Shown piece by piece: positions 16,082 to 25,239 of a DNA stretch of 64,000 nucleotides. The stretch's first letter is position 1, and each line of letters starts with the position of its first letter. Below the pieces are notes generated by a model. It worked only from the letters and a program-made list of their open reading frames with translations, searched no databases and had not been told where the DNA came from. This DNA is from DATIYF01 sp035517775 (GTDB lineage Bacteria > Acidobacteriota > Terriglobia > Terriglobales > Acidobacteriaceae), in NCBI GenBank assembly GCA_035517775.1, contig DATIYF010000026.1, forward strand, positions 5,906 through 69,905. The letters run 5' to 3'. The position numbers were made by a program, and so were the translations under genes.

Positions 16082-18544
16082 TCAGAACAGCCGCTCCTGC
16101 CTTCTCAAATTGCCCAATGCCCCGATGTTGGCCAGGGCAAAGGTAAAGCGGAACTGGTTCTCGTTGCGCACCGAGCCCAAAGCGAAGCGCCGGTATTCGA
16201 TATTCACCCCGCAGCAGTCCCAGTTGTAAGCGCTCTGAATTGAGGCGTACTGCAAGAATCCCAGGTGCGCGTCGTAGCCGGCATTGATCGCCCCGGTAAA
16301 ACCGCGTTTGTTGGGATGGCCGTAGCCAAACAGCAGGCGAAGCTGGTCGAAGCGGATCGGCGTGGCCGCGCTGGCCAGAAGCTCTCCCGCGGTCTGCAGA
16401 AACGCTCCGCCGCCTCCCATAGTGAACGGTCCCAGGTGGTAATTGAAAATGGCCGTGCTGGCGTTGATGCGGCCCTTCTTGAAGTCATAGTCCAGGTCCC
16501 ATTCCGCGTCGGTACGGCTGCTGCTCTGGATGTGCAGCCGCGAGATCAGCGGCGAGAAACGCCGCGTGTCGGTAAGAAACGCGATTCCGGTCAGATCGGC
16601 GGTGGCGTCCAGCACGTTGCGGGTGCCCGGAACCAGCGCGCCGCCGAAAGTCGGGTCCAGATAATATTTTTGCGCCAGCTCCCAGGTCACCACTTCACGC
16701 ACTTGCGGCCCGCTCTCGCATGGCGCGCCTTCCGCCAAAGGCTGCCGCTCCCAGGGTATGGGACTCTGCTTCACCTGTCCGCCAATCGCCAATCCAGGAA
16801 TCCCCTCCGTGCCGCAGTTTGCCGGCTTGCTCGAAGTGCGCTTGGCGTACAGCCGGTTTACCAGCCCGTACTCGACTTCATTGGTATCGCTAAGGATGTC
16901 TCGTTCGTCGAAGCGAAGAATCTGGTCAAAATTATTGACCCCGGTCACGTAGCGATACACGGCGCGCGGCTCGATCACATGCTTCCACTTTCGGCCCAGA
17001 AATTCCCGGCCGAAAACCCGCTCCAGCGGGGGCGGCCTGAGCTCGACCGAGCCTTCGACGGCCTTTCGGTTGATGGCGTTGCCCACCGCCTCCTCCGATG
17101 AATCGGTCGAGACCAGGCGCCGGGTGTAGAAGGTGTCGTGCAGCGACAGCTCGGGCCGCAGCGACCAGCCCTTCAGGAGCAGCGGAAGCGACAGGCGGGG
17201 GTTGAGGTCAAAGCGCCCGGTCGTGCCGGTGTCGAACTTGGCCTGCGGCGAGATGCTCGAAAAAGGCTCGCTGCGCGAAAGCCCGGCCGCGGAAGCGTCA
17301 TAAGACCAGTAAAACGGCGAATGTCCCAGCGGCCGCTCCACGCCGAAAAAATCAAAGCCGGGCGCGTGCACAATCGAAACCACGTCGCCCGCCGTGGTGC
17401 TCTCGAAGTTTTGGTAGCGCTCAGTCAGGAAGTTGGAAAAGAAACCGTCCTTCGTATGGGAGAGAAATACCTCCGACTTCACTTCCGAGTTGACCGCCTG
17501 TGTAAAGACCTCGTTGAAGGCCAGGCGGTAAACATACGAAGTCAGGTAGTCAACATTCGCCACGCCGCGCAGGTTGTGGGGAAAGCTGCTCACGGCATCC
17601 AACCGGACTTCTTGTCCGCCCTGCTTGTTCTCGTGGTTGGGTCCGATGCCTTTGTCGAAGACCGCCAGGTACGTCAGGTCCACGAACGAAGAGTTGCTGG
17701 GTCGGGCGCGAAACTCGCCCTGCGGCGCCCATCCCCGCATGGAGTAGTAGTCCGTGCCCAAGGCCAGGTCCATGCTGCGGTTGATCGCCCAGAAAACGGA
17801 TTCGCCCACGATGTTGCCTTTGATGGAAGAGCGCCCGATGTTGGGCACGCCGAACCCCGACTGCCGCACCTTCTCGATCGGATGCGTGGCAAAAGGAAAA
17901 TAAAAGACCGGAACGCCCTCCAGCCGGAATGTTGCCTGGTAAATGCGCGCATTGCCTCCGGCCTGCACAATCGCCTTCTGGGCATCGAAACGCCACTTGG
18001 GATGCGGCAGATGGCAGGTCGTAATGGCGCCATCATGCACCACGTAATGGCCGGGGCCGGTCTTCTCCGCCAGCTTTCCCGTGAACGAAAACGGGTTGGA
18101 AGAGGTCAGCATCATCCTCGTACCCTGCGGTTTCATGCCGATGGTGGCGCGCACCTGCTCAAAGCGCCCGGTCTCGGTGTGCAGGTTATATACCGCGTGG
18201 CTGGCCTGAATGTGCTCGTCGTAGGGTCCGCCTTCCAGAATCACATGCCCGTCGGCCATCGCCTGCCCGCTGTCGGAGTCATAGCTCATTTCATCGGCGC
18301 GCAGCGTGTACGGCGGATAGTCAATCTCCGCGTTGCCGTGCAGCTTATAAACTGCCCCGTTTTTCTCCTGAGTGAGCGCGCGGATGGTCACGTCCTCGTA
18401 CGCCTGCGCGGGCGCAACATGCGGCGGGCCGTTCGTTTGCGGCGCGCCTTGCGCCGATAGCAACTGGCTGGTTAACAGCCAAGGCACGATCAGCAGATGA
18501 CAAACCCAGGCCGCCGTGATAAGCAATCGTGTGCGGAAACTCAT
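16082..18544 (-). CDS. lptD: LPS-assembly outer-membrane protein LptD
   Basis: Terminal translocon of lipopolysaccharide export at the outer membrane. Of 820 residues from ATG 18544, the first about 30 form a signal peptide (RLLITAAWVCHLLIVPWLL). The OstA/LptA-like jellyroll (about 50-190: LHGNAEIDYPPYTLRADEMSYDSD) precedes the barrel, which ends in the family-typical NWDCCGVNIEYRRFALGS. Cysteines at the NCGTE, PCESG and DCC positions could form the disulfides known in LptD. A longer frame starting at ATG 18640 would bury the signal peptide and is rejected. It is the clearest sign of a diderm with lipopolysaccharide. The RDD gene diverges upstream. Confidence 0.88.
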   Translation of the reverse strand: MSFRTRLLITAAWVCHLLIVPWLLTSQLLSAQGAPQTNGPPHVAPAQAYEDVTIRALTQEKNGAVYKLHGNAEIDYPPYTLRADEMSYDSDSGQAMADGHVILEGGPYDEHIQASHAVYNLHTETGRFEQVRATIGMKPQGTRMMLTSSNPFSFTGKLAEKTGPGHYVVHDGAITTCHLPHPKWRFDAQKAIVQAGGNARIYQATFRLEGVPVFYFPFATHPIEKVRQSGFGVPNIGRSSIKGNIVGESVFWAINRSMDLALGTDYYSMRGWAPQGEFRARPSNSSFVDLTYLAVFDKGIGPNHENKQGGQEVRLDAVSSFPHNLRGVANVDYLTSYVYRLAFNEVFTQAVNSEVKSEVFLSHTKDGFFSNFLTERYQNFESTTAGDVVSIVHAPGFDFFGVERPLGHSPFYWSYDASAAGLSRSEPFSSISPQAKFDTGTTGRFDLNPRLSLPLLLKGWSLRPELSLHDTFYTRRLVSTDSSEEAVGNAINRKAVEGSVELRPPPLERVFGREFLGRKWKHVIEPRAVYRYVTGVNNFDQILRFDERDILSDTNEVEYGLVNRLYAKRTSSKPANCGTEGIPGLAIGGQVKQSPIPWERQPLAEGAPCESGPQVREVVTWELAQKYYLDPTFGGALVPGTRNVLDATADLTGIAFLTDTRRFSPLISRLHIQSSSRTDAEWDLDYDFKKGRINASTAIFNYHLGPFTMGGGGAFLQTAGELLASAATPIRFDQLRLLFGYGHPNKRGFTGAINAGYDAHLGFLQYASIQSAYNWDCCGVNIEYRRFALGSVRNENQFRFTFALANIGALGNLRRQERLF

Positions 18545-18715
18545 CGGGAGCGCGCGAACGGTCCATCCTGCCGGTTTGCGTGGTGGCTTCGTGAACTTAG
18601 CATGGGGCGGGGCGGGCAGGCAAAGTGCGGCGCGCTCCATTCTGCCATTGCTTTTTCGCCGGCCCTGGCTGCATAGTCAAGCGATGATGTTCTTCTCCTC
18701 GGGTTACCTCTCGGC

Positions 18716-19846
18716 ATGAAACCGGAATACCAGCCCGAAGAGGAGGGCGAACCCGAGCCGGCGCGCGAACCGGCCTTGATTGACCCTGAAGCCTATGATG
18801 CCAGCGAACAGCAATTTGCCGCCAGTCTCGAAGCGCCTTCCGCAACCCTGAAACCGGCAGAGAGACATTCCCCCGGCAGTCAACCCCCACTAGAGGAAAC
18901 AACTTCCGCGGCCTCAGCCGCCGCGGAGCCGCCTGCATCGCAAGCACCTGCCGGCTCCGCTGATTCCGCCGAAACCATCCACGAAGAGAGCGCCACCCCT
19001 GATCTCTGGCGCCAGGAATTGGCCGAGCGTCTCACCCAATACCGCGCCCGCCGCCGGCCCCGCGCGCCTCGCTATCCTTCGCTGCAGCTGAAGTTCGAGC
19101 CCTATGAGCCGGCGCTCATCCCCAAAACCGGCTTCGACGTTCCCTCACCGGAAGCCGGTCCGCGCGCCGCCCTGCCGCTGGAAGATTCACTCTCCCACGC
19201 AACCGAGACCGCGCGCATCCTCGAGTTTCCCCGCTCTTCGCTCATGCCGCCCGGGCCGCTCGAAGAGTTGGCCGAGCCCGTGTTTCTTCGGCCGCGCATC
19301 CTCGAAGTTCCCGAAACCCCGGCGCCTCCGCCCGCCCTCGGCGGCATTTCGCTTGAGCTGGAAGAGCCGGCCGGCCCCGAGCGCCGCCCAGGAATAGAAA
19401 TCCCCTTACAGCCAGCGCCGTTCTTTCGCCGCCTGCTCGCCGCCGCCGTGGATGGCCTGCTCGTGCTTCTCGCTCTCGCTGCTGCCGGAGAAATTTTCTA
19501 CCGCATCGCCGGCCGCCCGCTTCCTTCCCGTTCCCTCCTTCTCGCCTCCGCCGTAATTTGCCTCATTTTCTGGGCCATCTTCCAATACCTGCTGCTGATC
19601 TATGCTCAAACCACGCCCGGCCTCTGGCTCGCCCGTCTCCATCTGAGCCGCTTCGACGGCGCCTCCGTTCCTCGCCGCATTCGCCGCTGGCGTGTGCTGG
19701 CTTCCCTTCTCTCCGGAGTTTCCCTCGGCCTCGGCTATGCCTGGTGCATCGTTGATGAAGACGGCCTCTGCTGGCATGACCGCATTACCCGCACCTTCCT
19801 CGCGCCGCTGACTCCAAACAGCCAGCCCGATCGCGCTGCAGAATAA
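18716..19846 (+). CDS. RDD-family membrane protein with long acidic/Pro-rich N-terminal region
   Basis: A 376-residue protein. Residues 1 to about 235 are disordered-looking, rich in Glu, Pro and Ala (EPEPAREP, EEPAGPERRP). The remaining 140 form an RDD domain with three membrane segments: FFRRLLAAAVDGLLVLLAL contains the family Arg and Asp, LILASAVICLIFWAIF-like and LASLLSGVSLGLGYAW segments follow, and CWHDRITRTFL is the typical ending. RDD proteins are poorly characterised; ion-exchange roles were shown for a few. The ATG at 18716 lacks a clear ribosome-binding site. The YIP1 gene follows after 128 bases. Confidence 0.75.
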   Translation: MKPEYQPEEEGEPEPAREPALIDPEAYDASEQQFAASLEAPSATLKPAERHSPGSQPPLEETTSAASAAAEPPASQAPAGSADSAETIHEESATPDLWRQELAERLTQYRARRRPRAPRYPSLQLKFEPYEPALIPKTGFDVPSPEAGPRAALPLEDSLSHATETARILEFPRSSLMPPGPLEELAEPVFLRPRILEVPETPAPPPALGGISLELEEPAGPERRPGIEIPLQPAPFFRRLLAAAVDGLLVLLALAAAGEIFYRIAGRPLPSRSLLLASAVICLIFWAIFQYLLLIYAQTTPGLWLARLHLSRFDGASVPRRIRRWRVLASLLSGVSLGLGYAWCIVDEDGLCWHDRITRTFLAPLTPNSQPDRAAE

Positions 19847-19974
19847 GCCCGGGCGCCTCCGGCGAAAATTCTCTCCGACTCGCATGCCTGGGAGATCCAA
19901 CAGTCCTTCCCCCGCACTTGTCTCCCAACCTTTCCACCGACTACAATCCGCTGGCACATTCGGAGGAGATTCTC

Positions 19975-20727
19975 ATGAGCGCTTCCGTCGTAGCAGCTCC
20001 CGGGGATGACGGCACGCCGCCGCTTTCCGAGCCGGCGCGCATCGTCAATACTTTCATCGCGCCCGGCAAGACCTTCACCGACATCCGCCGCAATGGCAGC
20101 TGGTGGGCGCCCTGGCTGCTCATCTCGATTTTTTCCATCGCCTTCATTTACGTGGTCGGGCAGCAGATTGGCTTCGAGCAGGTCAGCCGCAACCAGATCG
20201 CGCATTCCGCCCGCGCCGACCAGTTCGACAAGCTCCCTCCCGACCAGCAGGACCAGCGAATCCGCCTGAGCGCCAAGATCACCAGAATTTTCGCCTACCT
20301 CACTCCCGCCTTTATTTTGATTGCTTATGTGATCATGGCCGCGATTCTCATGGCCACATTTAAGGTTGGGACCGGCGCCGAAGTCACCTTCGGCAAGTCG
20401 ATGGCGATTGTCATCTACAGCAGCCTGCCCTACATTCTGCATGCCATTCTGGGCATCGTCTCGCTTTTCGCCGGAGTCAGCCCCGAGGGCTTCAACATCA
20501 ACAATCCCGTAGGCAGCAACCCCGCCTACTTCATGGACCCCGCGGGCAACAAGTTTGTTTACGGCATGGCCTCTGCGCTCGACATCTTCGTCGTCTGGAG
20601 CATCGTGCTCATGGGCATTGGCTTCGCCTGCAACAGCAAGGTGAAGCGCTCCAACGCCATTCTCATCGTCGTCGCCTGGTATTTGCTCTGGAAGCTGCTC
20701 GCCTCCGGTCTGGCGGCCGCTTTCTGA
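19975..20727 (+). CDS. YIP1-family inner-membrane protein
   Basis: A 250-residue membrane protein of the Yip1 type. It has a cytoplasmic N-terminus with EPARIVNTFIAPGKTFTDIRRNGSWW (about 20-45), the recognisable family opening, then five hydrophobic segments (WLLISIFSIAFIYVV, FILIAYVIMAAILMATF, YILHAILGIVSLFAG, DIFVVWSIVLMGIGFAC, AILIVVAWYLLWKLL). ATG 19975 has GGAGGAG six to eight bases upstream; a longer frame from 19918 is not supported. The family's bacterial role is unknown. It shares orientation with the RDD and DinB genes, forming a loose membrane-protein cluster. Confidence 0.75.
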   Translation: MSASVVAAPGDDGTPPLSEPARIVNTFIAPGKTFTDIRRNGSWWAPWLLISIFSIAFIYVVGQQIGFEQVSRNQIAHSARADQFDKLPPDQQDQRIRLSAKITRIFAYLTPAFILIAYVIMAAILMATFKVGTGAEVTFGKSMAIVIYSSLPYILHAILGIVSLFAGVSPEGFNINNPVGSNPAYFMDPAGNKFVYGMASALDIFVVWSIVLMGIGFACNSKVKRSNAILIVVAWYLLWKLLASGLAAAF

Positions 20728-20773
20728 TCGCGAAAGAGATGTATTCTATCTACAGAAATATTCAGGAGTTCCC

Positions 20774-21310
20774 ATGAACTGCCGCACCAAGAAATTCATG
20801 CTCGCCCTGGCCGTGCTTCTGGCCTCATCCACGCTGGCTTCCGCTCAGGCCAATCCCGTCACCTCCGCTGTCAAAGAAATTCTTCCCCGCCAGCAGAAGA
20901 ACCTGGTGGGCGCGGCAGAAGAAATGCCCGCCGATAAATTTGGCTACAAGCCCACGGCGCCGCAGATGAGCTTCGGGCACCTGATCGTGCACATTGCCGA
21001 GTCGAATAATTCCTTGTGCGCGGCGATCGGCAACCTCTCCGCCCCGGCCTCCGCTAACCTTAAGGAGACCGATAGCAAAGAGAAGCTGCTGGCCGCCCTC
21101 AGAGAGTCGTTTGAATTCTGCAACGGTGTGTTGGCCAAGGTGGATGACAGCAAGCTGAACGATCCCGTCGAACTCTGGGGCGGACGCAAAGGCACCGTCG
21201 CCTTCGCCCTCATCGCTTTGACCAACGACTGGGCCGATCACTACAGCGCCGCCGCCATGTATCTTCGCCTGAACGGAATGCTGCCGCCCAGCGCCCAGAA
21301 GAAGAAATAG
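20774..21310 (+). CDS. Exported DinB-family protein
   Basis: A 178-residue protein with a signal peptide (KFMLALAVLLASSTLASAQ, about 7-25) and a DinB four-helix bundle. The metal-site histidines fit FGHLIVHIAE (about 67-76) and DWADHYSAAAMYLRLNG near the C-terminus. DinB proteins often act as thiol transferases or metal-dependent enzymes; an exported version is common in Acidobacteriota but has no assigned function. AGGAG lies 6 bases before the ATG. It converges on the lipoprotein gene with one base between stop codons. Confidence 0.75.
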   Translation: MNCRTKKFMLALAVLLASSTLASAQANPVTSAVKEILPRQQKNLVGAAEEMPADKFGYKPTAPQMSFGHLIVHIAESNNSLCAAIGNLSAPASANLKETDSKEKLLAALRESFEFCNGVLAKVDDSKLNDPVELWGGRKGTVAFALIALTNDWADHYSAAAMYLRLNGMLPPSAQKKK

Positions 21311-21311
21311 C

Positions 21312-22373
21312 TTAGTGGGTGGGCTGCACCTGGTGATAGTCCGGCCCGGGCAGCGTGTTCGAGTTGACCGTCGTCCCCACTCCGTTGCGATAGTAGTTCG
21401 CGTTCGGGCCGCTCCACACCTGAAAGGTATTTCCGGTCGAGGGGTCGCGGACCTCCTGCAATCCGGTCAGGATCTCTCCCCATTTTGCCGACTGCTCTGC
21501 CTGCGCATTCTGGCGCGCCTCAAATCCCGCCACCTGCTGGTTCCAGGCATTTGTGCGCGCCTGGTGGTAGGCCTGCATCTGGGCCATGAAGGACTGGAAG
21601 TCGCGCTGAATCGCCGCCAACCCCTCCTGCTGCAAGCGGTTCTGGTACGCTACCCACTGCGGATTTTTCTCCACCGTATCCAGCATGTGTTGCGCGATAG
21701 CCTCAGATTCCGGCAGGCGTCCCGCCGTCGTCAGTATGCTTACCACCGGATCCGCGGTCCAGAAGCCCCCGCCATAAACCCCGTATTCCGAGGTCCTGGC
21801 ATAAACCACGGCCACGCGCGGCCCCTGACTGGTGGCGCATTCGTAAGCCACGCTGCCTTCCGTCTCCTGCTGCGATTTCATTTCACGAAAAATCGCCGGC
21901 ACAGAAGGCTTCCAGCCGCTTGCTTGCGGTGTCATGCTCTGGCAAACACTATTGAATCTGAACTTCGCGTAGGTTTCTGCAAACGCCTGCCCTGCGCGGT
22001 AGCGCGCCACCACCATCTGAAATTCCTGGGGCTTGTTGTACGGCTGCCCTTCCGGCGGGGTATGCGCACCGGGCAGCGCATAGGCCGGAATATTGGCGTC
22101 ATCCAGCCGCAAAATGATGCCGGCGTCCGGCGAGCGCGCGTCTATCATCCAGCGCGCGTCAAAATAGCCAAAGCGGTAAAGGCCGCCCTGCACATTCCAG
22201 CCCTGGGGAACCTGCAGCGCAATGGCACGCTCGGCGGGATCTTCGTAACGCACCCACTCCACCTGGCTCGCAGCCGCGCTGGCAGCGGAGCTTGCCGCCG
22301 CCCAACCAGGCGGGGAAGTGCAAGCCGCTGCCAGAAGACAAAGCCCCAGGATCGCCGAGCAAAAGCGCTTCAT
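21312..22373 (-). CDS. Putative lipoprotein of unknown function
   Basis: A 353-residue protein starting at ATG 22373, where GGAGGACGG precedes it. MKRFCSAILGLCLLAAAC ends in a lipobox (LAAAC, Cys 18), so the mature form should be a lipoprotein. Family not recognised. The central part (EWVRYEDPAERAIALQVPQGWNVQGGLYRFGYFDARW) resembles domains that assess a mature secreted beta fold, and the segment NPQWVAYQNRLQQEGLAAIQ onward is helical and Gln-rich. The C-terminus has WSGPNANYYRNGVG. No enzymatic motif is seen. A longer frame to 22448 lacks a signal-compatible start. Confidence 0.6.
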   Translation of the reverse strand: MKRFCSAILGLCLLAAACTSPPGWAAASSAASAAASQVEWVRYEDPAERAIALQVPQGWNVQGGLYRFGYFDARWMIDARSPDAGIILRLDDANIPAYALPGAHTPPEGQPYNKPQEFQMVVARYRAGQAFAETYAKFRFNSVCQSMTPQASGWKPSVPAIFREMKSQQETEGSVAYECATSQGPRVAVVYARTSEYGVYGGGFWTADPVVSILTTAGRLPESEAIAQHMLDTVEKNPQWVAYQNRLQQEGLAAIQRDFQSFMAQMQAYHQARTNAWNQQVAGFEARQNAQAEQSAKWGEILTGLQEVRDPSTGNTFQVWSGPNANYYRNGVGTTVNSNTLPGPDYHQVQPTH

Positions 22374-22472
22374 TCCGTCCTCCCCGCCCCAATAGCGGCA
22401 AAGGATACACCCAACGCTGCACTTAGGCCATGAGAAGGAAGCAGACAAAACGGGAGTTCACCCGCCGGCCCG

Positions 22473-23495
22473 CTATTCGATATGCACTAATTGTGAGGCA
22501 GAAGCAGCGCTTGCCGGCGCCGGATGCTGCGGCCCGCGCCAGGCGTCAAGGATCGAGACCTGGTGCACGCATGAAACCGTGCAGTGCGGCGCGCAGGATT
22601 TTTCCGTGACGTACTCGCGCCGAATGTCGGCCACGGTGTAGTTTTCCAGCGGCGCCGCCGGATATCCCCGCTGCTGCGAGCAGTAATGCACCAGCCCGTT
22701 TTCGCAAATGTAGAGATACCGCGCCCCTGACCGGCAGCGCCATTGGTTGGGCCGGCCGCGCGCAATGTTGTCCTGGAAGGCATTGATGCGGGTGAAGCTG
22801 CGCTTCTCCATCGCCTTCATCTCGTGGTAAATGCGCTTCTCTTCCTCGCTCAGCGGCTGCAGCTGCCCGTCGCCGTCGTGAATGATGCCGATCGTCGAGC
22901 TGAAACCCAGCTCCAGCGCCCGTTTGCCGATGGTCAGCGCATCCTGCGGGTTGCGCACTCCGCCCCCCACCACGGAATTGATGTTCACGTGGAAGTCGGC
23001 ATATTCCGCCAGTAGCTCCAGCTTCTTGTCGAGCACCTTCAGGCTCTTCTTCGAAACCTCGTCGGGCGTCACGTTATCAATCGAAATCTGCAGCCACTCC
23101 AGGCCGGCGCGGTTCAGCCGCTCGATTCGCTCCGCCACCAGCAGATATCCATTCGTGATCAGCCCCGCCACTATTCCGTTCTTGCGGATGCGCCGGATGA
23201 TCTCATCCAGCTCGGGATGCAGCAGCGGCTCGCCGCCGGAGATCGTAATCACCGACGTTCTCAACTCGCCCAGCTTATCCACCCGCCGGAACATCTCTTC
23301 GGTCGGAACCGGTTTCGAGAAATCATCGAACTCGTTGCAATATTCGCAGGCTAGGTTGCAGCGCCGGATGGGAATGATATGCGCCAGCAGCGGATGCTCA
23401 GTCGAAACCAGCGCGCGCACAATCTCGCGCGCTCCCCGCAGGTCGCGATAGACCTGCTTCACGCGCCGGCGCAATTTGGTGCGGCGGGAAGGCAT
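22473..23495 (-). CDS. Radical SAM protein with C-terminal cysteine cluster
   Basis: A 340-residue radical S-adenosylmethionine enzyme. The [4Fe-4S] motif is RRCNLACEYCNEFDD (CX3CX2C, about residues 45-52), followed by ISGGEPLLHPEL (the GGE SAM motif), GLITNGYLL and LQISIDNVTPDE. The C-terminal third adds Cys in WRCRSGARYLYICENG, VHYCSQQ and CAPHCTVSCVHQ, which look like a SPASM/auxiliary-cluster region. Such proteins modify peptides or small molecules; no precursor peptide or maturase is adjacent, so the substrate is open. The 78 residues at the start are basic (SRRTKLRRRVKQVYRDLRG). It is flanked by repeat-rich spacers. Confidence 0.8.
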   Translation of the reverse strand: MPSRRTKLRRRVKQVYRDLRGAREIVRALVSTEHPLLAHIIPIRRCNLACEYCNEFDDFSKPVPTEEMFRRVDKLGELRTSVITISGGEPLLHPELDEIIRRIRKNGIVAGLITNGYLLVAERIERLNRAGLEWLQISIDNVTPDEVSKKSLKVLDKKLELLAEYADFHVNINSVVGGGVRNPQDALTIGKRALELGFSSTIGIIHDGDGQLQPLSEEEKRIYHEMKAMEKRSFTRINAFQDNIARGRPNQWRCRSGARYLYICENGLVHYCSQQRGYPAAPLENYTVADIRREYVTEKSCAPHCTVSCVHQVSILDAWRGPQHPAPASAASASQLVHIE

Positions 23496-23631
23496 GAGAA
23501 CCTAAAGTTAACCCTGATTCATTAAACCACGCCGCCGGCGCGAACTGCACCCTCGCCGCAGCGTTCGGGGATTCTGGGCGGTTGAAAGGAGCGCTCGGCC
23601 GCTTGCGTGCTTATCTTCTTTGCAGCTTGTA

Positions 23632-23682
23632 GGCCTCTTTTTGCGTTCTCCGCGGCTATTCTCTGCGCTCTCGGCGGTTAAA
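23632..23682 (-). repeat. Degenerate ACCGCGGAGAACGC-type repeat (complement strand)
   Basis: On the minus strand this reads TTAACCGCCGAGAGCGCAGA followed by further GCGGAGAACGC units, matching the approximately 11-base-period family found in seven other spacers. It lies in the 287-base gap between the radical SAM and ACT genes, which otherwise shows only the GTCATTCC copy at 23739. Confidence 0.5.
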
Positions 23683-23738
23683 GCTTTTTCTTTCCAGTAT
23701 TCGTCACTCACCGTTGTTGTTCCCGGCCCAACTCCTTG

Positions 23739-23765
23739 TCATTCCGAGCGCAGCGAGGAATTTGC
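23739..23765 (+). repeat. GTCATTCCGAGCG-type repeat, copy 1
   Basis: Reads GTCATTCCGAGCGCAGCGAG and continues GAATTTG. A second copy at 24246 has an almost identical beginning and end, and two longer variants are at 25127 and 32450. It lies just beyond the 3' end of the ACT gene. Confidence 0.55.
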
Positions 23766-23782
23766 TTTTCCGCCCGCATGGC

Positions 23783-24178
23783 TTAAGCCACCAGCTCATG
23801 CCCTGCCTGCGCCAGCGCCGCAAGCGCCATTGCCACGAACTCCTCTTTCACCAGCACGTAGTCCGTATCGAACGTAGAGACCGCAAAGACAGGAATGCCA
23901 TTCTCCGCCAGCGGCCCGATGAACGACGCCAGAATGCCGGTCTCCATGAAGGGAAACGGCCCCTCCAGCTTGAAGCACCCCCAGCCGCGCTCCGCCTTCA
24001 CGCCCGCCGGTATATTCCCATCCAAACATACGATCGAGACCTCTTCCCCCGTTCGCGTAATTGTCAGAAATGGCGCGCCGCCCGCCCACTCCGGAACAGG
24101 CGCCTCCGGAGCCAGCCGGCAAACCGCAAACTTGCCCGCGATCCAATGGAACTTGAGGCTGCGCCCTCCCTTGTCCAC
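23783..24178 (-). CDS. ACT-domain protein (COG3603-like)
   Basis: A protein of about 131 residues in the family of small ACT proteins of unknown ligand. Characteristic stretches are LKFHWIAGKFAVCRL at the N-terminus, WAGGAPFLTITRTGEEVSIV, GWGCFKLEGPFPF and ASFIGPLAENGIPVFAVSTF, ending in the DTDYVLVKEE strand. ACT domains bind amino acids; a regulator of a nearby amino-acid gene (racemase, aminotransferase) is possible but unproven. The start is uncertain: GTG 24178 puts the conserved LKFHW at residues 7-11, while an ATG at 24286 would read through the GTCATTCC repeat and is unlikely. Confidence 0.65.
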   Translation of the reverse strand: MDKGGRSLKFHWIAGKFAVCRLAPEAPVPEWAGGAPFLTITRTGEEVSIVCLDGNIPAGVKAERGWGCFKLEGPFPFMETGILASFIGPLAENGIPVFAVSTFDTDYVLVKEEFVAMALAALAQAGHELVA

Positions 24179-24245
24179 CGGGCGTCCCACTCTTCCCCCG
24201 AGCCTCAGTAGCCTTGTCTTCCCGAGGCTCAGTCCCGAACTCCTT

Positions 24246-24273
24246 GTCATTCCTCGCGTAGCGAGGAATCTGC
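24246..24273. repeat. GTCATTCC-type repeat, copy 2 (hairpin)
   Basis: Contains a perfect 9-bp stem ATTCCTCGC / GCGAGGAAT around GTA (24249-24269). It lies upstream of the ACT gene's probable start and may form part of its 5' leader. Confidence 0.5.
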
Positions 24274-24296
24274 TTTCCGAATGCACTAGGACCGGC

Positions 24297-24318
24297 CGTG
24301 GAAGCGGGCGCTTCCACG
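24297..24318. repeat. Perfect 10-bp palindrome
   Basis: CGTGGAAGCG and CGCTTCCACG are separated by GG. It stands in the spacer between the racemase and ACT genes, next to GC-rich repeated-looking sequence up to 24370. No T-tract follows. Confidence 0.4.
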
Positions 24319-24370
24319 CCGAGAAACACCTTGCAGCCCAGGCCCGCGCTTCAGGGCCCGTGTCGCCACC

Positions 24371-25063
24371 CTACCCGTCCGCTGCCTTGCGCAGCGCCGC
24401 CCGCGCGAGCAGCCGCGTCGAATCGAGCGTCGGCAGCGGAGACGCATCCGGCGTTACCAGCAGCGGAATCTCGGTGCAGCCCAACACCACCGCATCGCAG
24501 CCTTCATCCCCAAGGCTCCTGATCACTTCCGTGAAATAAGCCAGCGAGCGCGAGGTGAATTGCGCATTCACCAATTCGTTGAAAATGATCTGGTTGATCT
24601 TTTCCCGTTCGCGCGGCGCCGGAATCCGCTGCTCCAACCCGGCCAGCTTCAGCCGCTCACCATAGACCGGCCCTTCCATCAGGTAGCGCGTGCCCAGAAC
24701 CCCCAGCCGCTTGTAGTGGCAGCGCCGGGCTTCATGGGCCACCTCCTGGGCAATGTTCAGCCAGGGCCGCGGCGAGCGGTGCGCCACCAGATCGAAGGCC
24801 TGGTGCAACGTGTTATCGGGGCAGATCAGGAAATCCGCGCCTGCGCGCGCCAGCTTCTCCGCCGATGCCATCATCAGCTCCGCCACCCCCGCCCAGTCGC
24901 CCGCCTCCACGTGCCGCATGTACTGCGCCAGCGAATAGTTGTGCAGCGAAACCTCAGGATGGCTGTGCCGCCCCAGCAACTGCGCCCCTTCCAGGCAGAT
25001 GGTGCGATAGCACAGCGCCGCCCCTTCCGCGCTGCACGCGACAATTCCAATGTGTAAGGGCAT
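24371..25063 (-). CDS. Aspartate/glutamate racemase-family protein
   Basis: A 230-residue PLP-independent racemase-fold protein. The N-terminal strand IGIVACSAEGAALCYRTI, the first catalytic region DFLICPDNTLHQA (Cys near residue 81) and the second GCDAVVLGCTEIPLL (Cys near 195) give the expected two-cysteine arrangement. The first motif is CPDNT rather than the usual CNT, a small departure that may alter specificity. It should interconvert L- and D-aspartate or a related acid in the cytoplasm. ATG 25063 starts MPLHIGIVAC. No cell-wall or D-amino-acid gene adjoins it. Confidence 0.85.
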   Translation of the reverse strand: MPLHIGIVACSAEGAALCYRTICLEGAQLLGRHSHPEVSLHNYSLAQYMRHVEAGDWAGVAELMMASAEKLARAGADFLICPDNTLHQAFDLVAHRSPRPWLNIAQEVAHEARRCHYKRLGVLGTRYLMEGPVYGERLKLAGLEQRIPAPREREKINQIIFNELVNAQFTSRSLAYFTEVIRSLGDEGCDAVVLGCTEIPLLVTPDASPLPTLDSTRLLARAALRKAADG

Positions 25064-25126
25064 GGGAATCGAAGCTAGATTCTAGACTGTCCGCGGCTTC
25101 TTTGGGGTTATCCGCGCCCTATCCTT

Positions 25127-25185
25127 GTCACCCGGAGCGAAGCAGCAACTTGGCCAATGCGAAGTGCCTGCGCAGTCGAAGGGCC
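25127..25185 (+). repeat. GTCACCCGGAGCGAAGC-type repeat (long form)
   Basis: Begins GTCACCCGGAGCGAAGCAG and ends TGCGCAGTCGAAGGGCCCC. The same outline (GTCAtCCCGAGCG, then TGCGtAGTCGAGGGACC) recurs at 32450-32508 with a different middle, so the ends are the conserved parts. Confidence 0.5.
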
Positions 25186-25239
25186 CCTACCCTCTCAACC
25201 GCTTGGGTTCCCGGCGGAACGTTTATGCAAAATGCGCGC